Of a DNA stretch of 64,000 nucleotides, positions 1-8,726 are shown one piece after another. Position numbers and translations under genes: made by a program. Position 1 is the first letter of the stretch; each line of letters opens with the position of its first letter. A model generated the notes under the pieces. The model was given only the letters and a program-made list of their open reading frames with translations, searched no databases and was not told the origin of the DNA. Where the stretch lies: the NCBI GenBank assembly GCA_019694475.1, contig JAIBBX010000002.1:310001-374000 (forward strand), in the 5' to 3' direction. Source of the DNA: Parachlamydiales bacterium (GTDB lineage Bacteria > Chlamydiota > Chlamydiia > Chlamydiales > SM23-39).

Positions 1-1241
1 CTTAAAAATCCCGCCTTTTGATCAGGCACAAATGTCCTGATGAGTTTGGGATAAAGGGTTGACACCAGATCTTCTGTGATTTCAAAAAGATCGACGACCT
101 TTACAAATCCATTATCCGTACGCGTGTTGCTTCGGCTTAAGTCGATGGCAACATTATGATCTTCCATTAGCTGAAAAATGTTTTTGAGCTGAGACCAAGC
201 TGAACTTGGCGCAGATGGTTCGCAAGTTTCTGCTGCTGGAAATGCATCTGGTACATATTCGCAGAAATGGACTGGACAAGCGATATTTTGCATCACAAAA
301 CCTCTCAGCTCTTCTTCCAAAACCTCTTCTTTATCATCCATATAAGATACTGAATCAATCATCATCTGAGCAGATTCTACATAAGGATCCAAATTGAAAT
401 GTTTTGCAATATGAGGCTTCAAGCTTGCGATTGCCATATATTGTGCGTATCTTCGCAGCTGATTGGCGAATTTGCTTACAATCGCTCTTGGGTCCTCAAT
501 TTGTCCCGCTCCATTTAAGCGTGGACTTAGGACCTTCATGACATAGGTCGTATTTGTTTCATCTAGGCAAGTATAGGCGATTGAATTATCCCCTCTTCCG
601 ATTTCTTGAATATCTCTAACTTTAACGATGTGTCCTGGGCTAATTTCTAGCTCTAATGGCTGCCTATTTACCCTTGCCGTGGCAATCTGCGAGGATAAGG
701 CGGTTAACTTTTTCAAAAAAAGGCACTCGTCGTAACGCGCTCGATTATAGGACAAGTGGACTGGAGCTTTTGGAACTTTTCGTTGCGAAATATTCGCTAC
801 TGGGGATCTTGGCGAGCCAGGAGAGGCAGTCTCTTCAGCCATATTCTTGCTAATGCTAGATGAAGAACTTCCCATAAAATCTTTAGGCACCACTAAAGGA
901 GGTCTTCCCATAGGCAACGGAAGGATTTTGCGGAACGATAAAGACCTGCTATCTGGATTCGATGATGAGCTTGAGCTTGGAAATGCCCTATGCTTTTGAT
1001 CTGCAAGCAACGGAACGTAATTGCTGCGCAAAAAAAATGAAGCTCCCATTTGCGAAAGAGCCTCTGTGCTTTTGGTAAAACTCTGAGTTGGGGAAGTGGG
1101 ATCCGGCTGAGTCAGCTTCTCGGTCATTTTGACATATTTTTTGCCGTCTCCATCTTGACCCAATTCATCTAATGAACCCCGTTTGTTACTTGTAGAAAGG
1201 ACAGGAACTTTCTGGGGACCGTTACTAACCGATGAAGACAT
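1..1241 (-). CDS. Protein-kinase-like putative effector, C-terminus cut by window edge
   Basis: The frame is open from an ATG at 1241 to the left edge, giving 413 residues with no stop seen. Residues 1 to about 190 are Ser/Pro-rich and probably disordered, with serine runs near 89-94 and 125-129. From about residue 200 a kinase-like domain can be read: a glycine-rich loop IGRGDNSIAY (214-223), a VAIK-like VMKV with Lys236, a hinge-like VHFCEYVPD, a catalytic-loop match IDLSRSN with Asp367 and Asn372, and VVDLFE with Asp384 at the DFG position. The HRD His-Arg pair is not conserved. Known Ser/Thr kinases use these residues for ATP and Mg binding. Activity here, and a role as a secreted effector, are inference. 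The start has only a weak AAGG upstream. Confidence 0.72.
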   Translation of the reverse strand, partial: MSSSVSNGPQKVPVLSTSNKRGSLDELGQDGDGKKYVKMTEKLTQPDPTSPTQSFTKSTEALSQMGASFFLRSNYVPLLADQKHRAFPSSSSSSNPDSRSLSFRKILPLPMGRPPLVVPKDFMGSSSSSISKNMAEETASPGSPRSPVANISQRKVPKAPVHLSYNRARYDECLFLKKLTALSSQIATARVNRQPLELEISPGHIVKVRDIQEIGRGDNSIAYTCLDETNTTYVMKVLSPRLNGAGQIEDPRAIVSKFANQLRRYAQYMAIASLKPHIAKHFNLDPYVESAQMMIDSVSYMDDKEEVLEEELRGFVMQNIACPVHFCEYVPDAFPAAETCEPSAPSSAWSQLKNIFQLMEDHNVAIDLSRSNTRTDNGFVKVVDLFEITEDLVSTLYPKLIRTFVPDQKAGFL

Positions 1242-1555
1242 GCCAACCTTAACTTTATTTGGCAGATATAATAAAAAAAACAATGTTTTAAAAACACTAA
1301 ATATAATTAAAAATGTCTGCTGTCCATAAAATCCCTGAAAATAAATCTATTAATAGTCTCCTAAAGATGGCATCAAGCGGATGATAAATCAGAAGCGTAC
1401 CCTTTCCCCATTTGAAAGTATGCGTGTTCGTTGCAAACGTCGGAAAAACGACCACTATTTCCCAAAATCTCTTTTTTCCTCAGGATACCGAGGCTTGCCC
1501 ATGACGAGCTATTGAACGGAGAAAAACCTGGGCTTAGCGCAGGTCCTATCCCCGC
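1242..1555. other. Intergenic stretch, nothing recognised
   Basis: These 314 bases lie between the start of the kinase-like gene and the end of the broken secreted-protein gene, both on the minus strand. The part next to 1242 is AT-rich and could hold the promoter of the kinase-like gene, but no clear -35/-10 pair stands out. A weak stem around 1527-1545 might end the upstream transcript. No open frame of interest was seen. Confidence 0.4.
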
Positions 1556-1840
1556 CTAAAGCTGCGCAATCTGGTTTGGATTGAAATAGAACATACCCCG
1601 TCCTGCCAACTTCAAAGCAGCTCTCTCCGGAGCCACGATGATGAAGCTTGCATTCACATCGATCTCACACCGTTCATTTTGGGTCCAGTGACCCAATCCT
1701 AAAGTGGGTATCGGCAATGGAAGCGGCCCTAGCCCCAAATTCACCTACCCGTACTGATTGATAATCTCAATCTCCACTTCATATTGATTCGCGGGACAAA
1801 CCATGAAGCCAAAGCATAAGAACATAATAACTCTCTTCAT
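1556..1840 (-). pseudogene. Small secreted protein gene broken by an in-frame amber codon
   Basis: An ATG at 1840 begins a signal-peptide-like sequence (MKRVIMFLCFGFMVCPA) that runs 31 codons and meets TAG at 1745-1747. The same frame stays open after the TAG for 62 more codons to a stop at 1556. That part carries a Pro/Leu-rich segment and NERCEIDVNASFIIVAPERA. Read through the TAG, it would be a 93-94-residue exported protein. The ATG overlaps the stop of the upstream methyltransferase gene (ATGA), so the two look translationally coupled. A recent nonsense mutation is the simplest reading. The family is not recognised. Confidence 0.55.
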
Positions 1841-2358
1841 TTGGCATTCCTGTAGCAGTAAATTTTACTCCTCATCCAATCCCCTATTTCGACGATCTCA
1901 TCAGCCTTTCTTCCAGGAATCTGAAATGAATTTGAGAGCACTATAGCGCCCTTTTTCAGCTCCTTTTCAAATTTTGGTCCAAGTCTTTGCATAGCCGCTG
2001 GATATAAATAGCAAACAACAACATCCGCTTTTGAAAGATCAACGGAAAAAAAATCCTTCCGTTCAATTGATAGTGTTCTTGCCCTTCGGATATGCTTTTG
2101 AATAACGGAGAAAAACCATGGAATCAATGCCTGTTCAAATGCGCAAACTCTATTTTTTGATGAAAGCGCCACAGCTAGAGTTCCGAATCCGCAACCAAGC
2201 TCATAAACAGTCCCCTTTTGGACAAGGGAAACCAAAACCTTTTGGGCCTTCCTAGAAGATGGCATGGGCGATATGCCAAGCCGCATCGTATCGATTGCGA
2301 TAATCAGACAAAATAACGTCAGAAGCAAAATCAGGCTCATCGATCCCGTATCATACAT
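1837..2358 (-). CDS. Membrane-anchored class I SAM-dependent methyltransferase-like protein
   Basis: From the ATG at 2358 the protein has 173 residues. It begins with a hydrophobic helix (SLILLLTLFCLIIAI) and continues into a Rossmann-type methyltransferase core with the SAM-binding motif YELGCGFGTLAVAL and an acidic residue further on (VCAFEQ). The later strand DVVVCYLYP replaces the usual active-site segment. In known class I enzymes the Gly-rich loop binds S-adenosylmethionine. The substrate here is unknown. A TTG at 2454, with an AAGGAA upstream, would add 32 residues, and ATG 2340 would remove six. The stop overlaps the start of the broken secreted-protein gene. Confidence 0.65.
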   Translation of the reverse strand: MYDTGSMSLILLLTLFCLIIAIDTMRLGISPMPSSRKAQKVLVSLVQKGTVYELGCGFGTLAVALSSKNRVCAFEQALIPWFFSVIQKHIRRARTLSIERKDFFSVDLSKADVVVCYLYPAAMQRLGPKFEKELKKGAIVLSNSFQIPGRKADEIVEIGDWMRSKIYCYRNAK

Positions 2359-2492
2359 TTCTAGAGTATTGAAATCGGGAATAAATTTTGAGTCTTTATC
2401 GATTCGGAAATGTTTAGAGATTGTTACGTTTGGGTCTTTTAGGAAGAAAGCCAAACTATTGGCTTTCCTTCGTCCAATTTTCTTCGAAAATT

Positions 2493-2556
2493 GCCTAAAA
2501 CAGGAGTCGAACCTGGACTCATCGCATTACGAATGCGCTGCACAACCCAGCCCCAA
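2493..2556 (-). pseudogene. Partial duplicate of tRNA-Thr (anticodon arm and 3' half)
   Basis: The minus strand repeats the anticodon arm and the T-arm to 3' end of the neighbouring tRNA-Thr: GCAGCGCATTCGTAATGCGA is identical, and so is the run ending in CTGTTTTAGGC. The 5' half is not related. It cannot pair with the acceptor strand and has no D-arm, so a working tRNA is unlikely. The copy lies less than 40 bp beyond the intact gene. Such 3' tRNA duplications are often left by site-specific integration or slippage. No integrase gene is visible nearby. Confidence 0.6.
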
Positions 2557-2587
2557 AAGATCAAGCATCCTTTGGGGGCCCCTTTTT

Positions 2588-2660
2588 TGCCTAAAACAGG
2601 AGTCGAACCTGCGACCTTCGCATTACGAATGCGCTGCTCTACCAACTGAGCTATTTAGGC
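2588..2660 (-). tRNA. tRNA-Thr (CGU anticodon)
   Basis: The minus strand folds as a cloverleaf: acceptor GCCTAAA paired with TTTAGGC, D-arm GCTC/GAGC, anticodon loop TTCGTAA with CGT (reads ACG, threonine), and a T-arm with the TTCGACT loop. No CCA is encoded; the following base is A. The base of the anticodon stem has one G-A mismatch. Confidence 0.93.
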
Positions 2661-2705
2661 GAATCAACTAGATTAAGATAGATGCCATTTTTCTCTCAAT
2701 GAGTT

Positions 2706-3365
2706 ATGATTGGATGCATGTATTTAGGAAAAAGAATCGGCGCTATTTTGCTCATGGCCGGCAGTGGCTGCCGTTTTGGAAGAGATACCCCAAAACAATT
2801 CTGCACGCTTGGGGGAAAAAAAATTTATAGCCACGCGCTTGATACAATGATGGAATCGGGTTTATTCGATGAAATCGTTCTGGTGAGCCATCCCGAGTGG
2901 GTGGAAGAGGGCATGATTGCAGGCGGAGCGACAAGGCAGGAGTCTTCTTACCGGGGGCTAAAGGCATTTAAGATTCGGCCGGACATTGTTTTAATCCACG
3001 ATGCGGTCCGCCCATTTGTAACAACGAAGATTTTGCGAGAAAATATCGAGGGGGCTATTGAATATGGCGCGGTCGATACATGCATCGGATCCGCTGATAC
3101 ATTGGTCCATGCGCCAGATGGAAAGGCGATCGCCTCGATTCCGAATAGAAGGGAATTCCTGCGGGGCCAAACTCCCCAAACTTTCCGAATGGATTGGATC
3201 CTTGAGGCGCATGAAAAAGCAGGGCAGCTGAATGCCACCGACGACTGCCAGCTCGTGCTCAGGGTTGGCAAACCGGTTCATATCGTCATGGGCGACGAAA
3301 AAAATATTAAAATTACCACGGAATTCGACCTTCTCATTGCAGAACAAATTTACACTCCGGTATGA
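2706..3365 (+). CDS. ispD: 2-C-methyl-D-erythritol 4-phosphate cytidylyltransferase
   Basis: IspD joins CTP and methylerythritol phosphate in the non-mevalonate isoprenoid pathway. The 219-residue product has the nucleotidyltransferase start ILLMAGSGCRFGRDTPKQF (the family's G-x-G-x-R-x10-K-like loop), then GGATRQESSYRGL, the conserved HDAVRPFV, and RGQTPQTFR near the C-terminus. These match IspD in order and spacing, and the length is normal. No Shine-Dalgarno is obvious before 2706; an in-frame ATG at 2718 would shorten the protein by four residues. The reading direction changes here from the minus-strand tRNA, so the gene should have its own promoter. Confidence 0.93.
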   Translation: MIGCMYLGKRIGAILLMAGSGCRFGRDTPKQFCTLGGKKIYSHALDTMMESGLFDEIVLVSHPEWVEEGMIAGGATRQESSYRGLKAFKIRPDIVLIHDAVRPFVTTKILRENIEGAIEYGAVDTCIGSADTLVHAPDGKAIASIPNRREFLRGQTPQTFRMDWILEAHEKAGQLNATDDCQLVLRVGKPVHIVMGDEKNIKITTEFDLLIAEQIYTPV

Positions 3366-3392
3366 TTCCTCTGGTTTTTAGGGGAATTGAAA

Positions 3393-4304
3393 ATGACAAC
3401 AGCTACCACTGATTCGCGCAAACACCACAACCGGGCCGTTCTCGGGGTCCTTCTCATGCTGGGAGGTCTAGCTCTATACGCTCTATCCGACGCCTTTATC
3501 AAACAACTGATGGGCAGCTACTCGGTAAAGCAAACTACCTTCTTAAGAGCTTTTACTAGACTCATTCCCCTCCTCTTTGCCGTCTTCATGAATGGCGGCG
3601 TAAAACAAATTTTTTCTACGCAGCATCCGATGCGCCATTGCGCCCGGCTCGCGGTCAATCTCGCTTACACCTATTCATTCATGTTTGCCTACTCAAAAGC
3701 CACTTTGACCACTGTATACACCTTGGGATACACCTCTTCCCTTTTCATGATTGTATTGAGCGCTCTGATGTTGAAAGAAAAGGTTTCTAAAGAAAAATGG
3801 TTTGCTGTAGCAATCGGAATGGTTGGAGTTTTAATCGCCATCCGCCCCGGCGTTGGCGTTTTTGAAATGGCCGCCATCATTGTTCTCATGGGCGCCTTTT
3901 TGGGCAGCTTAAATAAAATCCTCATGCGCCGCCTCGCAGCTACTGAGCATAGCTTGGCTATTGCCATCTATCCCAACATCGCCATGATTTTGGTCACCTT
4001 CCCTTTCCTCATTAATAATTGGCAGCCCATCTCTTGGCACGATTGGGGCTTTTTTGCCATCGTGGGAGTGATCACTTCCTTAGGACAATTTGCAATCGCC
4101 CACTCTCTCAGATTTGCCCAAGGATCCACCCTTGCTCCGATTGACTATTCAACGTTTTTCTGGGTCTTTTTGCTCGACTTTTTCTGGTGGGACAAAATGC
4201 CAGACAAGTTTACCGTGATTGGCGCCGCCGTTATCGTAGCGAGCAATCTGTATATTCTTTACCGCAGCAGGCAGGAACAGGCAGCTAAACAACTCCCGGC
4301 GTAA
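3393..4304 (+). CDS. DMT-superfamily (EamA-type) inner-membrane transporter
   Basis: This 303-residue protein has about ten hydrophobic segments in two similar halves, as in EamA permeases. Segments include VLLMLGGLALYALSDAF near the start, AVAIGMVGVLIAI in the middle and FTVIGAAVIVASNLYILY at the end. Characteristic EamA features are the early aromatic/Asp-containing helix and the halfway AxxLxExxxxxxw-type stretch (SALMLKEKVSKEKWF). The ATG at 3393 has AGGGG eight bases upstream. The substrate cannot be told from sequence; family members export amino acids or other metabolites. The next gene begins one base after its stop, so the two are probably co-transcribed. Confidence 0.85.
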   Translation: MTTATTDSRKHHNRAVLGVLLMLGGLALYALSDAFIKQLMGSYSVKQTTFLRAFTRLIPLLFAVFMNGGVKQIFSTQHPMRHCARLAVNLAYTYSFMFAYSKATLTTVYTLGYTSSLFMIVLSALMLKEKVSKEKWFAVAIGMVGVLIAIRPGVGVFEMAAIIVLMGAFLGSLNKILMRRLAATEHSLAIAIYPNIAMILVTFPFLINNWQPISWHDWGFFAIVGVITSLGQFAIAHSLRFAQGSTLAPIDYSTFFWVFLLDFFWWDKMPDKFTVIGAAVIVASNLYILYRSRQEQAAKQLPA

Positions 4305-4305
4305 T

Positions 4306-6288
4306 ATGGCCTCTGTTTTAATGCGCCCCCCCACGCTCGAAGGGCAGTTTGACAACGCCATACCGGCTGAATTTTGGCATTACATGGCTAAGCACCGCAG
4401 TAAAAGGGCTGCTTATGCTAAACAAGAGGAAATTGATCAAAGAATCGCTGGCATCGCCAAAAATTTAGGCAGATGTTCGTTTGATGAGCCAAGAGGACCC
4501 AATCAATGGACCCCCGCCCATGTTGCCGTTTTAGCTGGAAACGCTGCTAGCCTTACTTTTCTGATCTCCAGGCAAGCCAGGCTTGATATTCCCGATAAAA
4601 GCGGAAAAACGGCCATCGATCTAGCAAAAGAGTTCCATCCAGAATTATTGCCCATTCTTTGCCCTTTAAACAAAAGAGCCATTTACACCGAAATATTAAA
4701 ACCGCTCTGCACGCGTCTAGATTTAGGTCCCTTTTCTTATGATCCAAATACAGATGATTTTGGCGTTATCAATCGAACATTCCTTTTTTGCCGAGATATT
4801 GAACCATCTTCCGACCCAAGCGCTTTGAAAGCCATCGCAGAAGAAAAAGGAATCGCTGAACATAACCTGCATACCGATCTGCACACTGATCACCTAACCA
4901 GCGACATGGTAAAGATTGGGGAATACGAGGGTTTTGGAGTCGAAGAAACTCGCCACATCTACTATCCTCGGGATCATCTGGCTAGAACTCTTGAGGGCAG
5001 CCTCGTTGCTAGCACTTCTAGAAATCTCGATAAAGTACAGCGCGCCCTTGACCGAGAAGCCTCTTGGTCTGTTTATTTTTCTCCAAATGCTTCATTTAGA
5101 AGCTCCCACCCTCTTTTTAAAGGCACCATCATTGGAACGAGCGCAAAACAAAAAGAGGCATTTTTGGATTGCTGCTTCAAAAGACCCAAGGCCAATATCA
5201 AAGAATTTCGGTTTTTTATGGAATTCGGAGACAAATTCCTAATGACCAATTCTCAAGGGGAAAAAGTGCTTGTAGTCGGAGAGCAGCATCTTCCGCTGAT
5301 TCATGCCTATTGCCGGTTGATCAAGCTATTTGATGAAGAAGGAATCGAACTCCACATCCCCAAAGATCTATCGAATGAAAAAGTTCAAGAAATAGCAGAA
5401 GAAATGGCAGCGCTTGGACTTTTAAAAATAAATGGAGCCTCTTCATTCCTGGATTATGGACAAATCAGCTCGCTTATGGACCGAGCAATTGGGCAAAGAC
5501 GGACAGACTATAAAAATTTGGCTATTGAGATGGGGCTGCTCAAACCTTTTTCCATGAACCCCGAGGAGATCGAAGCCGCAAGGCCATTAGCCGCTACGTA
5601 TCTGGCTCAAAGAGAGATCGTGAAAGAGCTTCTTGCCGTGTCTTTCGGATTGGAGAAAGGCAATCTGGTCGTAGTCCCTAGCTGCGGATATCATTTGGAT
5701 ACGATGATGGCTCCTGCTCCAAATGGGCATATGTTTTTCTACGATCCCGCCACCACCATAGCCGCCCTAGATGGGCTGAAAGCCCAAAAAGGAGCATTGG
5801 GACTTTCAGAACAGGATCTTGATCTGATAGATAACTATCGGAGAACGGCAGCGCAAATGTATAAAGAACTAGGATCTTTATACGAGACCGCTCAAGCTGC
5901 TTTGAAAAAAGCTGGGGTTCCCATCATCAAAACACCTGGAATCTTTTTTGATATTCCTCAGTCGCGCAAGTATCCTTTGACCTCGCACGTTCACTTCATG
6001 AACCCGGTCACAGGCTGGTCGGACAAAACATCGAGTTACTATTACATCACAACAGGAACTTCTGTAGGCGATCGATTAGGCCCCGTTTTGATGGATCTCT
6101 ACGCAGAATTTTTAAATCTGCATATTCCTGGCATCCACGTTCATTATGTGGGACGCAATCCGCAAAACCCTGCAGATTTTACTCAAGCGATGCAGCTCTA
6201 CAATACCGCGAGAGGAAATGCGCCTCAATCAGGCATCCATTGCCACAGTTTTCCATTGAAAACTGAAGCTCACAAACATAAATCCTAA
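4306..6288 (+). CDS. Ankyrin-repeat protein with guanidino-modifying (arginine deiminase-like) C-terminal domain; candidate effector
   Basis: The 660-residue product starts with an ankyrin-like pair (WTPAHVAVLAGNAASLTFL, then DKSGKTAIDLAKEFHPELL, about 65-120). The C-terminal half carries what look like the signature residues of the guanidino-group-modifying superfamily (PAD, agmatine deiminase, arginine deiminase): CGYHLDTMMAPAPNG with His463-x-Asp465, and SGIHCHSF with Cys646 near the C-terminus, where these enzymes keep the nucleophile. In PADs this set deiminates protein arginine. Ankyrin repeats are typical of proteins sent into eukaryotic hosts. Deimination of a host target is inference, and other superfamily activities (amidinotransferase, hydrolase) are possible. 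The start lies one base after the transporter stop. A terminator follows. Confidence 0.6.
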   Translation: MASVLMRPPTLEGQFDNAIPAEFWHYMAKHRSKRAAYAKQEEIDQRIAGIAKNLGRCSFDEPRGPNQWTPAHVAVLAGNAASLTFLISRQARLDIPDKSGKTAIDLAKEFHPELLPILCPLNKRAIYTEILKPLCTRLDLGPFSYDPNTDDFGVINRTFLFCRDIEPSSDPSALKAIAEEKGIAEHNLHTDLHTDHLTSDMVKIGEYEGFGVEETRHIYYPRDHLARTLEGSLVASTSRNLDKVQRALDREASWSVYFSPNASFRSSHPLFKGTIIGTSAKQKEAFLDCCFKRPKANIKEFRFFMEFGDKFLMTNSQGEKVLVVGEQHLPLIHAYCRLIKLFDEEGIELHIPKDLSNEKVQEIAEEMAALGLLKINGASSFLDYGQISSLMDRAIGQRRTDYKNLAIEMGLLKPFSMNPEEIEAARPLAATYLAQREIVKELLAVSFGLEKGNLVVVPSCGYHLDTMMAPAPNGHMFFYDPATTIAALDGLKAQKGALGLSEQDLDLIDNYRRTAAQMYKELGSLYETAQAALKKAGVPIIKTPGIFFDIPQSRKYPLTSHVHFMNPVTGWSDKTSSYYYITTGTSVGDRLGPVLMDLYAEFLNLHIPGIHVHYVGRNPQNPADFTQAMQLYNTARGNAPQSGIHCHSFPLKTEAHKHKS

Positions 6289-6291
6289 GAG

Positions 6292-6321
6292 AAAAAAGAG
6301 CCCGCATGAACTGCGGGCTCT
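6292..6321 (-). terminator. Rho-independent terminator of the TpsB gene
   Basis: A perfect 10-bp stem AGAGCCCGCA/TGCGGGCTCT (6297-6306 and 6312-6321) with a 5-base loop is followed on the minus strand by six T. It sits 10 bases past the stop of the minus-strand TpsB gene. It also lies just past the plus-strand effector gene, but lacks a T-run in that direction. Confidence 0.85.
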
Positions 6322-6330
6322 ATCAAGAGA

Positions 6331-7941
6331 TTAATAGCTCAAGTTTGCGCTGAAATGGATATGGGGTTTCCCATTGTCCTTTTCAACTTTCGTGAGCGGG
6401 AAGCCCAAATCGAGCCGGCTGCTGAAATAAGAAGCTACAGCATAGCGCACACCAGGTCCGAAGCTAGCAAGACCCTGGCTAACAGGAGTCCCTTTCACTT
6501 CTTCTCGGAACCAAGCATATCCGCCATCCACAAAGCCGATGAAGTTCAGCTTATCAGCAAATTTTGGAAGCCAAATTCCTGCAACTGTGAACTCTGGAGT
6601 TCTGATTTCAAGGTTGCCGCAAACAGCGTGATCGCCGCCAACGACTTTCTCATCGTAGCCGCGCACTGTGCTGAAGCCGCCGAGAGAAAACTGCTCAGAT
6701 GGAATCAGGTTTGCAAAAGCGAATTGTCCGCGCCCTTGCACGAAAAGATTCCAATCATTCATCAGCTTCTGTTCAAAGGTCATCGCCAGTTTAGAATAGA
6801 GATACTGGGGTCTTGAACCTTGGCGCAGATTGTCGTAATCAGCATCTGTTTGGTGTGGCAACATGCGAGCTGGAGATCCAATCAGATCGACGCCTGCTGT
6901 GATTTTGTTGCCGCCGCGTGCGCGAACTGCGTTTACGCCAGCAGCGAATTGACCGATGAAAGCCAATTCTTTTTTAGTAGACGCTGCATCATCTTGAAAG
7001 AAGATGTTTGTGTTCGTGCCTTTGAAATCAGCTCCCACTTCATAGTTGATCTGATCAACCCAAATGTTGGTTCCGAACCACTGTGGAATCGCATAGCGGG
7101 TTGTTGCTTCAAAACTTTGACGGTCTTTCTCTGGAGTAGATGAGCCAGTATAAGAACCAGTGACTTTCAAAGTATTGCGCCATGGCAGAAGAGCCATGTA
7201 CTCAGCTTTGTAAGCCTGGTAATTCTTATATTTGTCAGATGTTGTCGCTTTCACGGTCAAGGTGTGGTCGTTGAAAATGAAATTATTGACGCTGACGCCG
7301 CCGAAAACCCGATTCATTCCAAGCGGATTGTTTCCTGTGTTTTCTACGCCAGTTGTTACTTTCCAGCTTTTCTTATCGGAAACAAGGAGATCCACATCGG
7401 TCACGCCAGGCTGGTCGGTGTTTTTATAGTCAACTTTCACAGTGCGGTACGGATTTGTGTTCATCCAACCCACGTCTTGCGCAAGAGTCTTTTCATTGAT
7501 CGGATCAGCGGATGCCAAGCGTACCCAGCGCTTCAGAGAGTCTGGACGGGTATACTTGCTATCTTTCACTTGCACCTTGCCTAAACGCTCAGGGGCAATA
7601 ACGAGCTGTACAACGCCCTCAGAAGTGTCTTGATCCGGCAAGGTCACCGCCACTCTGAGATCGTCATGTTCATGGTAATAATTGGTAATGGCTGCGCAAA
7701 GCGCCTCAGCGCCGTTTGCAGTCAATGGCAAATCGGAAAGAAAAGGAGAAAGCTCTTCTACAAGTCCCTCATTCCCTTTTACTCCGTCGAACTGAATCCC
7801 CTCGATTTGACCGCTTGCAACTTCGCGCACTTTGGAAGATTCGTCCACAAGGAGAACTCCTTTCAGTAGCGGGCTGTCGGTTTCTGCTGCAGCAAAAACC
7901 ATCGATCCTAATAGAGAGAATAGATAACTGAATTTCTGCAT
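6331..7941 (-). CDS. TpsB-type outer-membrane transporter (ShlB/FhaC/HecB family)
   Basis: This 536-residue protein has a signal peptide (MQKFSYLFSLLGSMVFAAA). A POTRA-2-like region follows (about 35-120, with LRVAVTLPDQDTSEGVVQLVI), and the rest is a long alternating beta-barrel region. FSLGGFSTVRGYDE (about 415-428) matches the conserved VRGY motif of Omp85/TpsB barrels, and the chain ends in an aromatic residue (NLSY). Family members secrete large TpsA proteins across the outer membrane. The only TpsA-like gene here is at 48489-52703, about 40 kb away, rather than adjacent as is usual. The ATG has GGAG five bases upstream, and a strong terminator follows the gene. Confidence 0.88.
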   Translation of the reverse strand: MQKFSYLFSLLGSMVFAAAETDSPLLKGVLLVDESSKVREVASGQIEGIQFDGVKGNEGLVEELSPFLSDLPLTANGAEALCAAITNYYHEHDDLRVAVTLPDQDTSEGVVQLVIAPERLGKVQVKDSKYTRPDSLKRWVRLASADPINEKTLAQDVGWMNTNPYRTVKVDYKNTDQPGVTDVDLLVSDKKSWKVTTGVENTGNNPLGMNRVFGGVSVNNFIFNDHTLTVKATTSDKYKNYQAYKAEYMALLPWRNTLKVTGSYTGSSTPEKDRQSFEATTRYAIPQWFGTNIWVDQINYEVGADFKGTNTNIFFQDDAASTKKELAFIGQFAAGVNAVRARGGNKITAGVDLIGSPARMLPHQTDADYDNLRQGSRPQYLYSKLAMTFEQKLMNDWNLFVQGRGQFAFANLIPSEQFSLGGFSTVRGYDEKVVGGDHAVCGNLEIRTPEFTVAGIWLPKFADKLNFIGFVDGGYAWFREEVKGTPVSQGLASFGPGVRYAVASYFSSRLDLGFPLTKVEKDNGKPHIHFSANLSY

Positions 7942-8015
7942 AATGCTCCAAAATGTTTGAAGAAAGCATTTGAAGATATCAGAAATTCCTTTTTCCCGCT
8001 ATAAGAGACTTACTT

Positions 8016-8630
8016 TCATGAGCGTGTTTGAATGATTCGATCGGCGGTTCTGCATAGGTGATCGACAAGGCGAGTATGGTCCTCGCCACGATGCGTACTA
8101 TGGGACATTAACCGTTCATGCATCTCATCAAAGAGAAATTTAAGAAAATTATTATTAGGATCGTTTTCCCATCGTTTGGCGATTTTATCGCTCAATATAG
8201 ATAAGATTTCATAATATGTCTGACCATCACCCGAAATCTTATCAAAAAGCTGATCGATTTGATCTGACTGTTCCTTAGTAGGCCCATTTTCTAGATCGTC
8301 GATCATGTCTTGCAGCCTGTCGCAAAGACGTTCGTGAAACCGTTGGGCATACCCAAAAGCCCGATCGGCCAGATTGCGCACTTTTACAAACTCCTTGCTG
8401 TTTTCAAGAAACAGCTGGAAAGTCTCGGGGCAAGGCTTTAATGTGGCAAGCCTTTCTTTCAGCACATTCTTCCCATCGCTTACCTTAAAGTAGGCCGGAG
8501 CCAAAGAAAGGACTAAACCATTAATCCTATCTCGCAAATTATCCATTTCAGCCTGATCTGAAATATCTTCAAATGACTCTAAATCCCTTTCAATCCCAGC
8601 AACAAGACGATCTATTCTATTCACTGACAA
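8016..8630 (-). CDS. Helical protein of unknown function
   Basis: The 204 residues are strongly charged and predicted mostly helical, with no signal peptide, no membrane segment and few motifs. A stretch rich in Arg/Glu/Asp (AQRFHERLCDRLQDMIDDLENG) could form a coiled coil, and the C-terminus is His/Arg-rich. The start is unsure: TTG 8630 lies four bases from AAGGGG, and GTG 8624 lies about ten bases from it. It stands alone between the TpsB gene and the NADAR gene, all on the minus strand. I do not recognise the family. Confidence 0.65.
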   Translation of the reverse strand: MSVNRIDRLVAGIERDLESFEDISDQAEMDNLRDRINGLVLSLAPAYFKVSDGKNVLKERLATLKPCPETFQLFLENSKEFVKVRNLADRAFGYAQRFHERLCDRLQDMIDDLENGPTKEQSDQIDQLFDKISGDGQTYYEILSILSDKIAKRWENDPNNNFLKFLFDEMHERLMSHSTHRGEDHTRLVDHLCRTADRIIQTRS

Positions 8631-8726
8631 ATCCCCTTTAAATTTTTCCCGAAAATTTTACAGCAATAGAAGGGATTCAAACAGCTTAAATCTTATTTTA
8701 CCGCGTTAAAAAAATATAATTATGTG

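Noticed and set aside
2439..2671. Protein frames across the tRNA-Thr region
   Set aside because: They are translations of the tRNA and its partial copy on both strands, with no independent support.
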